64,000 bases of DNA from UBA5336 sp038745855 (GCA_038745855.1 JBCDLC010000002.1:79900-143899), one strand, 5' to 3'. Positions 17,782 to 26,163 are shown, numbered from the stretch's first letter. Program-made: numbers and translations. The notes: a model not told the origin generated them from the sequence alone.

Positions 17782-18476
17782 CCTCCTTGCAGTCGCATTC
17801 GGAAGATATTGAATTTTCGTTCCGCGGCAGAGGTGGGTCCGAGCCTGTCCCGGTCGAGTCGTCTCTCAAGATGCTGAACGAGGGCGGCTTTCGCCGCGCC
17901 GAGGTTTTCGCGCTCATTCATCCGTGCACTGGCAGCGCCGAGCAGCACGTCGCAAAGCTGCAGCAGCACAACTTCAGGCGAAGGCAGAGACTGCACTGCT
18001 TCTATCTGCGATGTACGGTTCGCGTGGCCGAGGACGGTCTTCAGCGTCGATAACCGCGAGCGATCCCGGTTCAGCTTGAGATCGCAAAATATGCTGTATT
18101 CATTGTTGTCGAGAATCCAGTGATGGATGGCCTGATAATAGAATTTGTAGAAGCCGAGCTCTGCATCGCCGTTCAGGCGGCCGAAATTCACTTCCGTTCG
18201 GTCCACGGCGACACAACGGAACCGCATATCGAGACCGAAGCTCATGAACAGATCGATCAGCTCAATGTAAAACGCCTCTTTCGCGGGGGAAACCTTGCGC
18301 CATTTAATTTCGCCGTAGACGTCATGCTTGCTGCGAAGCTCTGCGATCCGCGCCTTCGCCGTCTTGCGGATATCGACGGGCAGCCACAGGCTGCCGATCA
18401 TCAGATACCGGCCATTCGGGTTTGCTGACGTCAACAGGTCAGGCAGCGTTTCATCGCAATAGACTTCGAACTTCAT
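17775..18476 (-). CDS. DUF3800 domain protein
   Basis: A 233-residue protein. The start FEVYCDET and the later RCVAVDRTEVNF, YSIFCDLKLNRDRSRL and LPSPEVVLLQLCDVLLGAAS carry spaced acidic residues (Asp in YCDE, Asp in FCDLK, Asp in QLCD) as in DUF3800, a family proposed to have an RNase H-like fold. Members are often found on mobile elements and near restriction genes; a nuclease role is plausible but unproven. It starts 15 bases after the DUF2188 gene and overlaps the next gene, so it belongs to the restriction operon. Confidence 0.85.
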   Translation of the reverse strand: MKFEVYCDETLPDLLTSANPNGRYLMIGSLWLPVDIRKTAKARIAELRSKHDVYGEIKWRKVSPAKEAFYIELIDLFMSFGLDMRFRCVAVDRTEVNFGRLNGDAELGFYKFYYQAIHHWILDNNEYSIFCDLKLNRDRSRLSTLKTVLGHANRTSQIEAVQSLPSPEVVLLQLCDVLLGAASARMNERENLGAAKAALVQHLERRLDRDRLGPTSAAERKFNIFRMRLQGGW

Positions 18477-18491
18477 GGCGGGGCCTTCGCG

Positions 18492-18722
18492 CTATCCTTT
18501 CGGCGGGTACGGATCATTGCCGTAAGTGTTGCGCTCGCGGATTTTGCCGTCGCGGCCTTTGAGGAACGCTTCGCCTTTGGTCTCGCGCGCTTTTTCTTTG
18601 GCGAATTTCCAGGCATCGGCCTGCGTGTCCGTCACCTTCGAGGCGCGGCCAGCGCCTTCTCGCTTGGCTTCCCACTTCCCGTCTTCGCGTGGCTGGGTCC
18701 AGTAGTTCTTGTCATCAGCCAT
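18492..18722 (-). CDS. DUF2188-like small protein
   Basis: A 76-residue protein: NYWTQPREDGKWEAKREGAGRASK, then DAWKFAKEKARETKGEAFLKGRDGKIRERNTYG. The pattern (W-x-V/A-x3-G-W-x-V/A-K near the N-terminus and a GRDGKI-R hairpin at the end) matches DUF2188, a short beta-rich family seen near restriction and defence genes. The ATG at 18722 has a good AGGAGG box and overlaps the last codons of hsdS by eight bases. Function unknown. Confidence 0.8.
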   Translation of the reverse strand: MADDKNYWTQPREDGKWEAKREGAGRASKVTDTQADAWKFAKEKARETKGEAFLKGRDGKIRERNTYGNDPYPPKG

Positions 18723-19935
18723 GGGCGGCCTCCTTTTCGTCTGTTTGGGATTGAGAGGGATCGACACTCACCCGCCATTCGCCGGTGAGGAGCTTTTGCA
18801 TCAGGCCGCGTTTCTGGCGCTGGAGTGCGGTGATTTCGCGGTCGATGATGGCTGCTTCGGCCAGCATCCCATCCAGCAAATCAGCTTTTTTTTTCTGAAG
18901 CTCAACTGGCGGCAGAAACACGCGAATTCTTGAGAACGCCGGGAACTTGAGATTCCAGGTATCGCTAGTGAGACCTTGTGAATAGCGCTCGAAATCAAAG
19001 ACCATGCGACGTGACTTGAACAGGTGCGCCGCGTATGCGCCAAGAATGTATTCCGAAACTGGCGTTACTATAGTATAGGCCGGACTCACAATCCCTTGCA
19101 GACTGGAAAGACCCACCACGCCCTGCCACATGCGCATTGTATTGTAGCCGAGATCACCGGGCAGAATCAGTTTGTACTTTGACTTGTCCGCGGTCGAGGT
19201 ATCTTTTCGCCCCACGTCATCGCGATCGATAACGCCGCCATTCATTGTAATGCTGAGCAAGCGGTCATCAGCGCTTCCAGCGTCAACCCGTTCACGGAAC
19301 ACGTCGCCCAGTTCGTGCTCCTGCCAATCGTTGGGCCTAGCGGCATGTTTTGGGTGGCAAGGATCAAAGAACTGCCGGGCTGCAGCAAGTCGCCGCCGCT
19401 CTCTCGCCGCACGGAGGGCTTCCAGCTTTTCGATGGCCTCATCCCAGGTCCGGAGGATTTCAGCGATGCGGCGTTGTTCGTGGAGTGGGGGGACATGAAC
19501 TTTGAAGGGTTCAATTTTTTCGAGGCTCAGATTTGCTTGTGCGTTCTGTGTGGAAAGCGCGGCCAAGCCTTTTCTTGAGAATTTAAGTGATTGGAAAACC
19601 CACTCGGAATCGAAACCATCGCGGGGCTTCACAGCTACCACGCTATCTGGGCAAGCAGCATCGAAGTCGGAAATGGCAACATCGCCGATGTTTGCAGCGA
19701 TCGACATAAAAATTGTGCCCCGTGGGAACATCTTGCTTACGCCAAGTCCAAGTTCATTCAGAGTCTGCGTCCAATTCCGAACAATCCGGCCTGCTCGAGC
19801 GATATCCCCGGTTTGCAAGAATGGTATCTCGCCACCGTAATACCTCGGGTCATTGCGGGGCCGCGCAGAGAATTTGCCGCGCTCAATGCTCGCGACCTTC
19901 GACAGTGGTAACTTGGTGAAGCCCTCAAGCATCAA
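18715..19935 (-). CDS. hsdS: Type I restriction specificity subunit S
   Basis: A 406-residue subunit with two target-recognition domains, each followed by a long helix. The first half ends in PLHEQRRIAEILRTWDEAIEKLEALRAARERR, the classic conserved region. The second ends in LPPVELQKKKADLLDGMLAEAAIIDREITALQRQKRGLMQKLLTGEWRV. It fixes the DNA sequence recognised by the HsdM/HsdR complex. It overlaps hsdM by 11 bases. A run of nine A on the coding strand (18886-18894, in the QKKKA codons) could allow slippage, removing the last helix. Confidence 0.95.
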   Translation of the reverse strand: MMLEGFTKLPLSKVASIERGKFSARPRNDPRYYGGEIPFLQTGDIARAGRIVRNWTQTLNELGLGVSKMFPRGTIFMSIAANIGDVAISDFDAACPDSVVAVKPRDGFDSEWVFQSLKFSRKGLAALSTQNAQANLSLEKIEPFKVHVPPLHEQRRIAEILRTWDEAIEKLEALRAARERRRLAAARQFFDPCHPKHAARPNDWQEHELGDVFRERVDAGSADDRLLSITMNGGVIDRDDVGRKDTSTADKSKYKLILPGDLGYNTMRMWQGVVGLSSLQGIVSPAYTIVTPVSEYILGAYAAHLFKSRRMVFDFERYSQGLTSDTWNLKFPAFSRIRVFLPPVELQKKKADLLDGMLAEAAIIDREITALQRQKRGLMQKLLTGEWRVSVDPSQSQTDEKEAAHG

Positions 19936-21442
19936 TACCTAACTCCTTCAGATATCCGGCCATGCGCTGGCGCACATCGGCGAGTTCGGCCTCAATGGCG
20001 TTGATCTCCCTCTGCACGGCGGCGACGTCGATTTCCTCTTCGGGCTCAAACGTGTCGACGTAGCGAGGGATGTTGAGATTGTAGTCGTTCTCGGCGATCT
20101 CGTTCGGCGTGGCGACGTATGCAAACTTGTCCACGAATTCGCGCGCCGCATACGCGGCGAGCACTTTTTCAATGTGCTTGTCTTCGAGCAGGTTCTGCGT
20201 CTTGCCCGGCGTGAACTCCTTGCTGGCATCAATGAAGAGCACATCCTTGCGCGCCTCATTCGGCCCGCCCTCTTCGCGAGAGCGGTCAAAGACGAGGATG
20301 GCGACTGGAATGCCCGTGGTGGTGAAGAGATTTGCGGGCATGCCGATCACCGCATCGAGCAGGTTTTCCTCGATCAGCTTCTGCCGGATCGTGCCTTCCG
20401 AGCCGCCCCGAAACAGCACCCCATGGGGCACGATCACCGCGACGCGGCCTAAGTGACGCTTCGCGATCTCGATCATGTGCGTGATGAAGCCGTAGTCGCC
20501 CTTAGACTTCGGCGGCACCCCGCGCCAGAAGCGCTTGAAAGTATCTGTGTCCGCGCCCTCTGCGCCCCAGTTCTTCAGCGAGAAGGGCGGGTTGGCGACG
20601 ACCACGTCATATTTCAAGAGATGATCACCCTCGACGAGGGTGGGATTGTTCAGCGTGTCACACCATTCAATCCGCGCGGCGTCCTTTGCATGCAGGAACA
20701 TGTTCATGCGCGCGAGCGCCCAGGTCGCGCCGTTCACTTCCTGTCCATAGAGCGCAAAATTGTCCGAGCCGACTTCTTCTGCAGCACGGATGAGGAGTGA
20801 GCCTGAGCCGCAGGCCGGATCGCAGATCGTGTTGCCGGGCTTTGGCCCCGCAAGCTTGGCCAGAAGGCGCGAGACAGGTGCCGGCGTGAAGAATTCTCCG
20901 GCTTTCTTGCCTGCGTCAGACGCAAAACGAGAGATCAGATAGATGTAGCACTCGCCTATGATGTCTTCGCCCACGCGGCTCGGGCTTAGGTCGAGCTCCG
21001 GCTTGGCGAAATCCTCAAGCATGTTCTTGAGGCGGCGATTGCGATCTTTCGGGCGACCAAGATTGGCTTCGGAGTTGAAGTCGATATTGCGGAACACGCC
21101 TTCGAGTTTGGCGCGGTTGGCGTCTTCGATTTTCTCCAGCGCGATATTGATCAGCTCGCCAATGTTCGCCTCGCTGCGCTGATCATAAAGATCGTAATAG
21201 CTCGCGCCCTCCGGCAACACGAAACGTTCGCGCTCAAGACGGCGGCGGATGCGGGCATCGTCATCGCCATACTGCTCTTTGTACTGCCTGACATGATCGG
21301 CCCAGAGGTCCGATATGTATTTCAGGAACAGCATCACTAGAATGTAGTCTTTGTATTGAGCAGGGTCCACGGCGCCCCGAAAGGTGTCGCATGCGGCCCA
21401 GGCGGCGTTGTTGACCTGTTGTTGTGTGATCTGGTCGCTCAT
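19925..21442 (-). CDS. hsdM: Type I restriction DNA methyltransferase subunit M
   Basis: An N6-adenine methyltransferase of 505 residues. It has an HsdM N-terminal helical domain (ITQQQVNNAAWAACDTFRGAVDPAQYKDYILVMLFLKYISDLW), the FFTP motif at 184-187, the SAM-binding motif DPACGSGSLL at 208-217 and the catalytic NPPF at 284-287. The C-terminal helix (EEEIDVAAVQREINAIEAELADVRQRMAGYL) packs on HsdS. It protects self DNA and forms the M2S1 core. It overlaps the upstream half-size S gene by four bases (ATGA) and hsdS by 11. Confidence 0.97.
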   Translation of the reverse strand: MSDQITQQQVNNAAWAACDTFRGAVDPAQYKDYILVMLFLKYISDLWADHVRQYKEQYGDDDARIRRRLERERFVLPEGASYYDLYDQRSEANIGELINIALEKIEDANRAKLEGVFRNIDFNSEANLGRPKDRNRRLKNMLEDFAKPELDLSPSRVGEDIIGECYIYLISRFASDAGKKAGEFFTPAPVSRLLAKLAGPKPGNTICDPACGSGSLLIRAAEEVGSDNFALYGQEVNGATWALARMNMFLHAKDAARIEWCDTLNNPTLVEGDHLLKYDVVVANPPFSLKNWGAEGADTDTFKRFWRGVPPKSKGDYGFITHMIEIAKRHLGRVAVIVPHGVLFRGGSEGTIRQKLIEENLLDAVIGMPANLFTTTGIPVAILVFDRSREEGGPNEARKDVLFIDASKEFTPGKTQNLLEDKHIEKVLAAYAAREFVDKFAYVATPNEIAENDYNLNIPRYVDTFEPEEEIDVAAVQREINAIEAELADVRQRMAGYLKELGIDA

Positions 21443-22038
21443 GCGCGCGCTCCTTCGTGCGATTGTTTGGCCATCCGCTGCGCCGCATCACGAAGGACCA
21501 TGCTGGTCAGGTCGCGGCGCAGTTCGGCGGCTTTGTTTTCGAGATGTTTGGCCTGTTCGGCCAGTCGGCTTGTTTCGAGGATTGCGTCCTGTGTGGCGAG
21601 GTCCGGCACATCGATTTCAAGTTCTGCCAACGCTGCTTTCGGGATCATACGCAGGGACGTTCCCCGCGCGCGCTTGTCGAGCACCCGCTGCGTCTCAGGA
21701 TGATTGATCGCCCAGGCGAGATATTCTGGGCGGACGCGGGTGGTGTCGGGCTTCAGAAGTAGAAGCGGCAAGAGGACCGCTGCGAGATACGGCCAGTCGT
21801 CCGGCACAGCGCTGGCGGTATTGAGGCTACCTCTGGAGCGAAAGAGTACATCGCCGGGGCCCGCAAAGTAACGCTCTTTGAGATGCCCTAGGTCGTACGT
21901 GCCTGGCTCGATTTGCGCCCAGTCATCGCTTTCGTTCAGATCGCGCAACTGCAAAGCAGGGATACCGCTTGGAGACGCGCTCAGGCGCTCTCGGGCGGTA
22001 TATCCTGACTGAATTTCGCAGACCTGATCGACGCGCAT
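21439..22038 (-). CDS. Half-size HsdS-like specificity protein, first gene of the operon
   Basis: A 199-residue protein with one target-recognition domain and one C-terminal coiled coil. SGIPALQLRDLNES, GDVLFRSRGSLNTASAV, YLAWAINHPETQRVLDKRARGTSLRMIPKAALAELEIDVP and DAILETSRLAEQAKHLENKAAEL are all HsdS-style conserved blocks. Full-size S subunits have two such halves. The ATG at 22038 follows an AGAGGAA box; longer in-frame starts lack one. Because it precedes hsdM and overlaps it, it should be made together with a full-length HsdS. It might dimerise into a second, palindromic specificity or modulate the complex. Confidence 0.8.
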   Translation of the reverse strand: MRVDQVCEIQSGYTARERLSASPSGIPALQLRDLNESDDWAQIEPGTYDLGHLKERYFAGPGDVLFRSRGSLNTASAVPDDWPYLAAVLLPLLLLKPDTTRVRPEYLAWAINHPETQRVLDKRARGTSLRMIPKAALAELEIDVPDLATQDAILETSRLAEQAKHLENKAAELRRDLTSMVLRDAAQRMAKQSHEGARA

Positions 22039-22066
22039 GAAAATTCCTCTGTAGAATTGGAAACTG

Positions 22067-22095
22067 CATATATGTACCGATTCTTCGTCCGTCAA
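22067..22095 (-). promoter_or_regulatory. Promoter of the restriction operon
   Basis: On the minus strand, -35 TTGACG (22095-22090), a 17-base spacer and -10 TATATG (22072-22067), placed about 30 bases before the first ATG at 22038. This is the best sigma-70-like match in the leader. Confidence 0.6.
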
Positions 22096-22103
22096 GAGAA
22101 ATA

Positions 22104-22127
22104 ATGCTGTAGATAGCTCTACAGCAT
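22104..22127. promoter_or_regulatory. Palindromic operator upstream of the restriction promoter
   Basis: ATGCTGTAGA-TAGC-TCTACAGCAT is a perfect 10-bp inverted repeat whose nearest edge is eight bases upstream of the -35 box. A further half-site CTGTAGA lies at 22049-22055, between the -10 box and the first ATG. Two sites astride a promoter suggest activation plus repression by one dimeric regulator. No matching regulator gene is adjacent. Confidence 0.6.
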
Positions 22128-22358
22128 ATTGGTGCTCCCTCCGCCTCAATATCTCCCCCATCAGTCAGGTGGGCAGGCGGTGCGTCTGCCAGCGCGCGGT
22201 CGCCGCGCAAGGGGGCGGGACTCTTTCATCAGTGATCGTCTTTAGGCGTCATACCTACAGCTTCCCCTTGCGCGCCGCCCTGGTGCGCCCTGGCTGAGCA
22301 CCTCCTCGCCGCCCACCCGACTGCCGGGAAAAGAACGCGGGCGGGGAAGGAGACTGAC

Positions 22359-22925
22359 ATGACTGACCACCACGCAACCGCTGCACCTCTTGTGGCGACC
22401 ACCGCACCCGCGATGCCCGATAGACCGCGCATCTACGTTGCCTGCCTTGCGGCTTACAATAACGGCTTCCTACACGGGCGCTGGATCGATGCGACCACCC
22501 CTGACGAGATTTGGGAACATGTTCGCGCCATGCTGGCCGACTCGCCGGAGCCGGACTCGGAAGAGCACGCGATCCACGATTACGAAGGCTTCGAGGGTGC
22601 GAACCTGTCCGAGTATGCGAGCTTCGAGACGGTCTGCGAGCTTGCGGACTTCATCGAGGAGCGCGGCGCGCTTGGCGTGAAACTCTTCCGCCATTTCGCC
22701 GACGACCTTGCCGAGGCGCGCGCCGCCTTTGAGGATTATGCGGGTGAATATCGCAGCGCAGCGGAGTTTGCGGAGCAGCTGCACGAGGACACCGGAACCG
22801 AGATTCCCGAGAGCCTTCGCTACTACATCGACTGGCAGGCGCTCGCCCGCGACATGGCTCTGAATGGCGAGATCATCGTCTTCCAGACGGGCTTTGATGA
22901 AGTCCATGTGTTCTGGAGCCGCTGA
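22359..22925 (+). CDS. ardA: ArdA anti-restriction protein
   Basis: A DNA-mimic protein of 188 residues that blocks type I restriction enzymes. It is recognised from PRIYVACLAAYNNGFLHGRWIDA, followed by an extremely acidic central region (IHDYEGFEGANLSEYASFETVCELADFIEE) and a C-terminal domain (FEDYAGEYRSAAEFAEQLHEDTG...YIDWQALARDMALNGEI). The first 20 or so residues (TTAPAMPD) look like a non-conserved tail. An AAGGAG box precedes the ATG. It is divergent from the type I restriction operon of the same element and heads a three-gene cluster with the next two genes. ArdA usually acts in the recipient after conjugation. Confidence 0.95.
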   Translation: MTDHHATAAPLVATTAPAMPDRPRIYVACLAAYNNGFLHGRWIDATTPDEIWEHVRAMLADSPEPDSEEHAIHDYEGFEGANLSEYASFETVCELADFIEERGALGVKLFRHFADDLAEARAAFEDYAGEYRSAAEFAEQLHEDTGTEIPESLRYYIDWQALARDMALNGEIIVFQTGFDEVHVFWSR

Positions 22926-22926
22926 T

Positions 22927-23403
22927 ATGAGCTTCACGGAACGCTTCCAATCCTTCGTATGTGAGGGCGACAGCATCACATGCGAAGCCCAAGGCTTCGA
23001 GATCACCGCGCGCATTGTGCGCGATGACTGCCCTGATGCCCCCGACCAGCGCCAGGACGGGTTCTGGCCCTCACTATACAAGGACGCACCGGGGTTTATC
23101 GGCCCCGGCAACAATTTCCGCGAGCGCTTCGCCGAGGCGCAGGCGCTTGCAGAAGCCGTCATGCAGGCATGGCGCGACGATGAATGGTTCTATTGCGGTA
23201 TCGTTCTGTCCGTATCGCGTGAGGGTATTGTCCTCGATAGCTATGCTGCGAGCCTTTGGGGCATCCAGGCCAACTATCCGGACTCGGACAACAGCTACCT
23301 GAACACGATTGCAAGCGAGCTTTTGCCCGAAGCCTTGGGCGCTGGACACGCTGCTATTCAGCGCCTGTGCCCTGCGCTCACACCAGACGAGGCGCGCGCG
23401 TGA
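22927..23403 (+). CDS. DUF5983-like protein
   Basis: A 158-residue protein starting one base after the ardA stop codon. The block DDEWFYCGIVLSVSREGIVLDSYAASLWGIQANYPDSDNSYLNTIASELLPEAL resembles DUF5983, a small family carried by integrative elements beside ardA and DNA-processing genes. A basic patch is absent and the protein is acidic, so it could also be an anti-restriction or DNA-mimic accessory. Function not known. Confidence 0.75.
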   Translation: MSFTERFQSFVCEGDSITCEAQGFEITARIVRDDCPDAPDQRQDGFWPSLYKDAPGFIGPGNNFRERFAEAQALAEAVMQAWRDDEWFYCGIVLSVSREGIVLDSYAASLWGIQANYPDSDNSYLNTIASELLPEALGAGHAAIQRLCPALTPDEARA

Positions 23404-23449
23404 GCGCGCACCCGTCACCCCTTATCACGTCAAATCAAGGAGCCCGATC

Positions 23450-25219
23450 ATGGCCCAACCCATTCTTAAATCCATTCCGCTCGACCAGCTGAAAATCTCT
23501 AAACTCAACATGCGCCACAGCCGGAAGAAGCCGGACGTGTCCGACATTCTGCCGTCGATCCGCGAGAGCGGCATCCGTCAGACTTTGCTCGTTCGCGCCG
23601 AAGGCGATCACTACGGCGTTGTCGCCGGACGGCGGCGCTATTTCGCCTTGAAGGCCATCGAGAAAGAGACGGGCAAGACGCCGAAGGTGCCTTGCGCGAT
23701 CATGGCCGAGGAAGACACCGCCAGCGCCATCGCCGCGTCTGTCATCGAGAATGTCGGACGCCTGCCAGCCTCTGAAATGGAGCAATACACCGCCTTCAAA
23801 CGCCTGCACGATGAAGGGCGAGCTGTGGACGAGATCGCCACCTTCTTTGGTGTGACCGAACTGCTCGTGCGGCGAGTTCTGGCGCTGGCTTCATTGTCGG
23901 ACCCCATCCGAAAACTCTACGCCGAGGACGAGATCGACCGTGAGACGATCCGCGCCCTGACGCTCGCGACCGAAGACCAGCAGGCTGAATGGTTGATGCT
24001 CTATAAAAGCGAGGACGAACGCGAACCGCGTGGCCGGAACTGCAAGGCATGGATCACCGGCGGGGCGATCATCACGACTGACAAGGCGCTGTTCGATCTC
24101 GCCGATTATGAAGGCCAGATCACCGCCGACCTGTTTGGTGAGGACGGGGTATTCGCCGATCCTGACGCCTTCTGGAACGCCCAATCCGCCGTCATCGCGC
24201 AGCGAGTGGAAGACTACATCGCCGATGGCTGGAAGGACATTATCTGCCTTGAGCGCGGGGCGTTCTTCCATCGCTGGGATCATGTGACCAAGACGAAGAA
24301 ACAAGGCGGCAAAGTCTTTGTGGAGGTTCGCTATGACGGCGCGGTGACGTTCCATGAGGGTTACATCTCTCAGGCCGAGGCGCGGCGGCAGGAGAAGGCG
24401 AAGACGGGGAGCCGCGACGACGTTGCTGCCCCTGTCAAACCGGAAATGTCCGGCCCGCTGGCGGAGTATATCTTGCTGCATCGTCACGGCGCGGCGCGCG
24501 CGAGCCTGCTCGTTCAGCCTGCCATCGCGCTGCGCCTCATGGTGGTTCATTCCATGACGGGCAGCGCCCTCTGGGACATCCGCCCGCATGAATGCCGCTC
24601 GCGCAAGGAAGCCACGCGCGCCTCGATTGAAGCGTCAAAAGCGCAGGCCGAAATGGACGCGGCGCGAGAGCGCGTAGCCGACCTGTTCAGCGCGCTTGGG
24701 GTAAACGGTGAGGCCCGACGCAATGGCGATGGCTATCGCTTATGTGAAGTGTTTGCGGCATTGCTCGCCATGTCTGACGAAGAAGTCGGCGACGTATTGG
24801 CCTTTGTCATGGCCGAAACACTTGAAGCGGGTGGACCAGTGGTTGAGGCGGTCCTGCATGTTTGCGGCGCAGACCTCTCTGGCTACTGGAAGCCGGAACT
24901 CGCCTTTTTTGACCTCACCCGCGACAAGCGCGCGATCAATTTTATGGTCGCTGATATTGGCAGCAAATCGCTTGCTGATAGCTGCGCCACCGACACCGCA
25001 AAGGCGCAGAAACAGATCATCGGGAACCGGATTGCAGGCGAAGGTTGCGAGCCGAATCCCGACTGGCGTCCTGCATGGATGCAAGTGCCGCCATCGCGCC
25101 TTGTTGAAGGCGCAGGGTCTGCGCCCGTCGATGCTTGGGATGGGGTTGAGGCTCTTTTCGAGGCGAGCGAGACAGATGCTAACTCCGAAGATGTCGATGC
25201 GAGGCAGGACGCCGCCTGA
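23450..25219 (+). CDS. ParB/Spo0J-like nuclease-domain protein
   Basis: A 589-residue protein. The ParB N-terminal domain is clear: IPLDQLKISKLNMR.., PDVSDILPSIRESGIRQTLLVR, YGVVAGRRRYFALKAI (GRRRY phosphate-binding box) and IAASVIENVGRLPASEMEQY. A KorB/HTH region follows (VDEIATFFGVTELLVRRVLALA). The remaining 400 residues are specific to the mobile-element type of ParB, and resemble the proteins found next to ArdA and DUF736 in alphaproteobacterial integrative elements. Likely role: stabilisation or DNA processing of the excised form. The GG-rich leader box AAGGAG before 23450 decides the start. Confidence 0.88.
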   Translation: MAQPILKSIPLDQLKISKLNMRHSRKKPDVSDILPSIRESGIRQTLLVRAEGDHYGVVAGRRRYFALKAIEKETGKTPKVPCAIMAEEDTASAIAASVIENVGRLPASEMEQYTAFKRLHDEGRAVDEIATFFGVTELLVRRVLALASLSDPIRKLYAEDEIDRETIRALTLATEDQQAEWLMLYKSEDEREPRGRNCKAWITGGAIITTDKALFDLADYEGQITADLFGEDGVFADPDAFWNAQSAVIAQRVEDYIADGWKDIICLERGAFFHRWDHVTKTKKQGGKVFVEVRYDGAVTFHEGYISQAEARRQEKAKTGSRDDVAAPVKPEMSGPLAEYILLHRHGAARASLLVQPAIALRLMVVHSMTGSALWDIRPHECRSRKEATRASIEASKAQAEMDAARERVADLFSALGVNGEARRNGDGYRLCEVFAALLAMSDEEVGDVLAFVMAETLEAGGPVVEAVLHVCGADLSGYWKPELAFFDLTRDKRAINFMVADIGSKSLADSCATDTAKAQKQIIGNRIAGEGCEPNPDWRPAWMQVPPSRLVEGAGSAPVDAWDGVEALFEASETDANSEDVDARQDAA

Positions 25220-25249
25220 CATTTTGTCTCCCGTCAGTGCGGTGTGAGA

Positions 25250-25283
25250 GGCCGTCCGGTGCTGGTCATCGGGCGGTCTTTCG
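25250..25283 (+). terminator. Weak terminator after the ParB-like gene
   Basis: GGCCGTCCG and CGGGCGGTC can form an imperfect stem followed by TTTCGCTCT, about 30 bases after the stop codon. Confidence 0.4.
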
Positions 25284-25660
25284 CTCTCCTTGTGATGTGG
25301 GGTGCAGGCAAGGTTCTTCAGGAAATCATGCCGAATAATCGCCCGTCTATGGGCCTCGCTGGGTGTCCGGGAACTTAGCCAGTGGTGCTCTTTTCTGATG
25401 CCTCCACGTCAATCGGAGACCCGTTGTTCCCGTCTTTGCCGTGTGACCTGGACGAGGCCTGCCGCGCCTGAAACCGGCCATTCAAGAAAATTTCCCCGCC
25501 GCTTTGCGGCTCCTCGCGCAGCAAGTTTTCTTGCTTGTCCAGTGCTCCACTCACGTTTCGCCCGCAAGCGGTTCAGACCCCTCAGGCCTCGTCCTTTCGG
25601 TCCGGCGTCGACGGGGACAATGGGTCCTCTAAGACACATGGAAACGAAAGGAACCACACC
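25284..25660. other. Long leader upstream of the DUF736 gene with inverted repeat
   Basis: About 380 bases with no convincing gene. It contains CAAGAAAA (25483-25490) and TTTTCTTG (25526-25533) as an 8-bp inverted repeat flanking a small CCGC-TTT-GCGG hairpin. The DUF736 gene starts 127 bases further. This could be a regulatory leader, or part of the origin of transfer, since relaxation functions are encoded just downstream. No nick site was recognised. Confidence 0.35.
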
Positions 25661-25984
25661 ATGGCCAACGCACTCGGATATGTCAGCGAAACCAAGACCG
25701 GCTTCGAAGGCGCTCTTGCAATGATGAACCTCGCAGCCGCGATCCGCATCGAGAAGAACGCGGAGAAAGCCGCCGACGGACAGCCCGACTACCGCATCTT
25801 CGCCGGTGAAACCTCGACCGAAATCGGCGGCGGATGGCTTCGCAAAGCCAAAGCATCGGGCCGCGAATATGTCTCGATCACCCTCGCAGACCCGCAGATC
25901 GGACCGCGCAAGATCTACGCAAACCTCGCGCCTGTGAAAGGCAAGAAAGGCCGCCACGTGATCCTCTGGAACCCGCGGGACTAG
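25661..25984 (+). CDS. DUF736 family protein
   Basis: A 107-residue protein: ANALGYVSETKTGFEGALAMMNLAAAIRI, then DYRIFAGETSTEIGGGWLRKAKASGREYVSITLADPQIGPRKIYANL. This is DUF736, a small beta-barrel (OB-like) protein nearly always found in the transfer/DNA-processing block of alphaproteobacterial plasmids and integrative elements. A GAAAGGA box precedes the ATG. It may be a single-strand-binding accessory, but its role is not established. Confidence 0.92.
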   Translation: MANALGYVSETKTGFEGALAMMNLAAAIRIEKNAEKAADGQPDYRIFAGETSTEIGGGWLRKAKASGREYVSITLADPQIGPRKIYANLAPVKGKKGRHVILWNPRD

Positions 25985-26006
25985 CGGGCTTCCACTTCAC
26001 AAAATC

Positions 26007-26041
26007 AGCCGCTCCGAAGATCATCTTCGGGGCGGTTTTGC
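26007..26041 (+). terminator. Terminator after the DUF736 gene
   Basis: CCGCTCCGAAGAT and ATCTTCGGGGCGG form a 13-bp stem (one G-T pair) followed by TTTTG, 23 bases after the stop codon. Confidence 0.85.
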
Positions 26042-26163
26042 GTTGAAAAGTCCTGGTTAATCAGCAGGGTGAAAATCAACGCGTTGCTTATTGCGGCTAT
26101 GACTGGCGGCTCTTTCCGGCATTTTTTGACATCTCGAAACGATGACGAAAGGAGCCATAAAAC

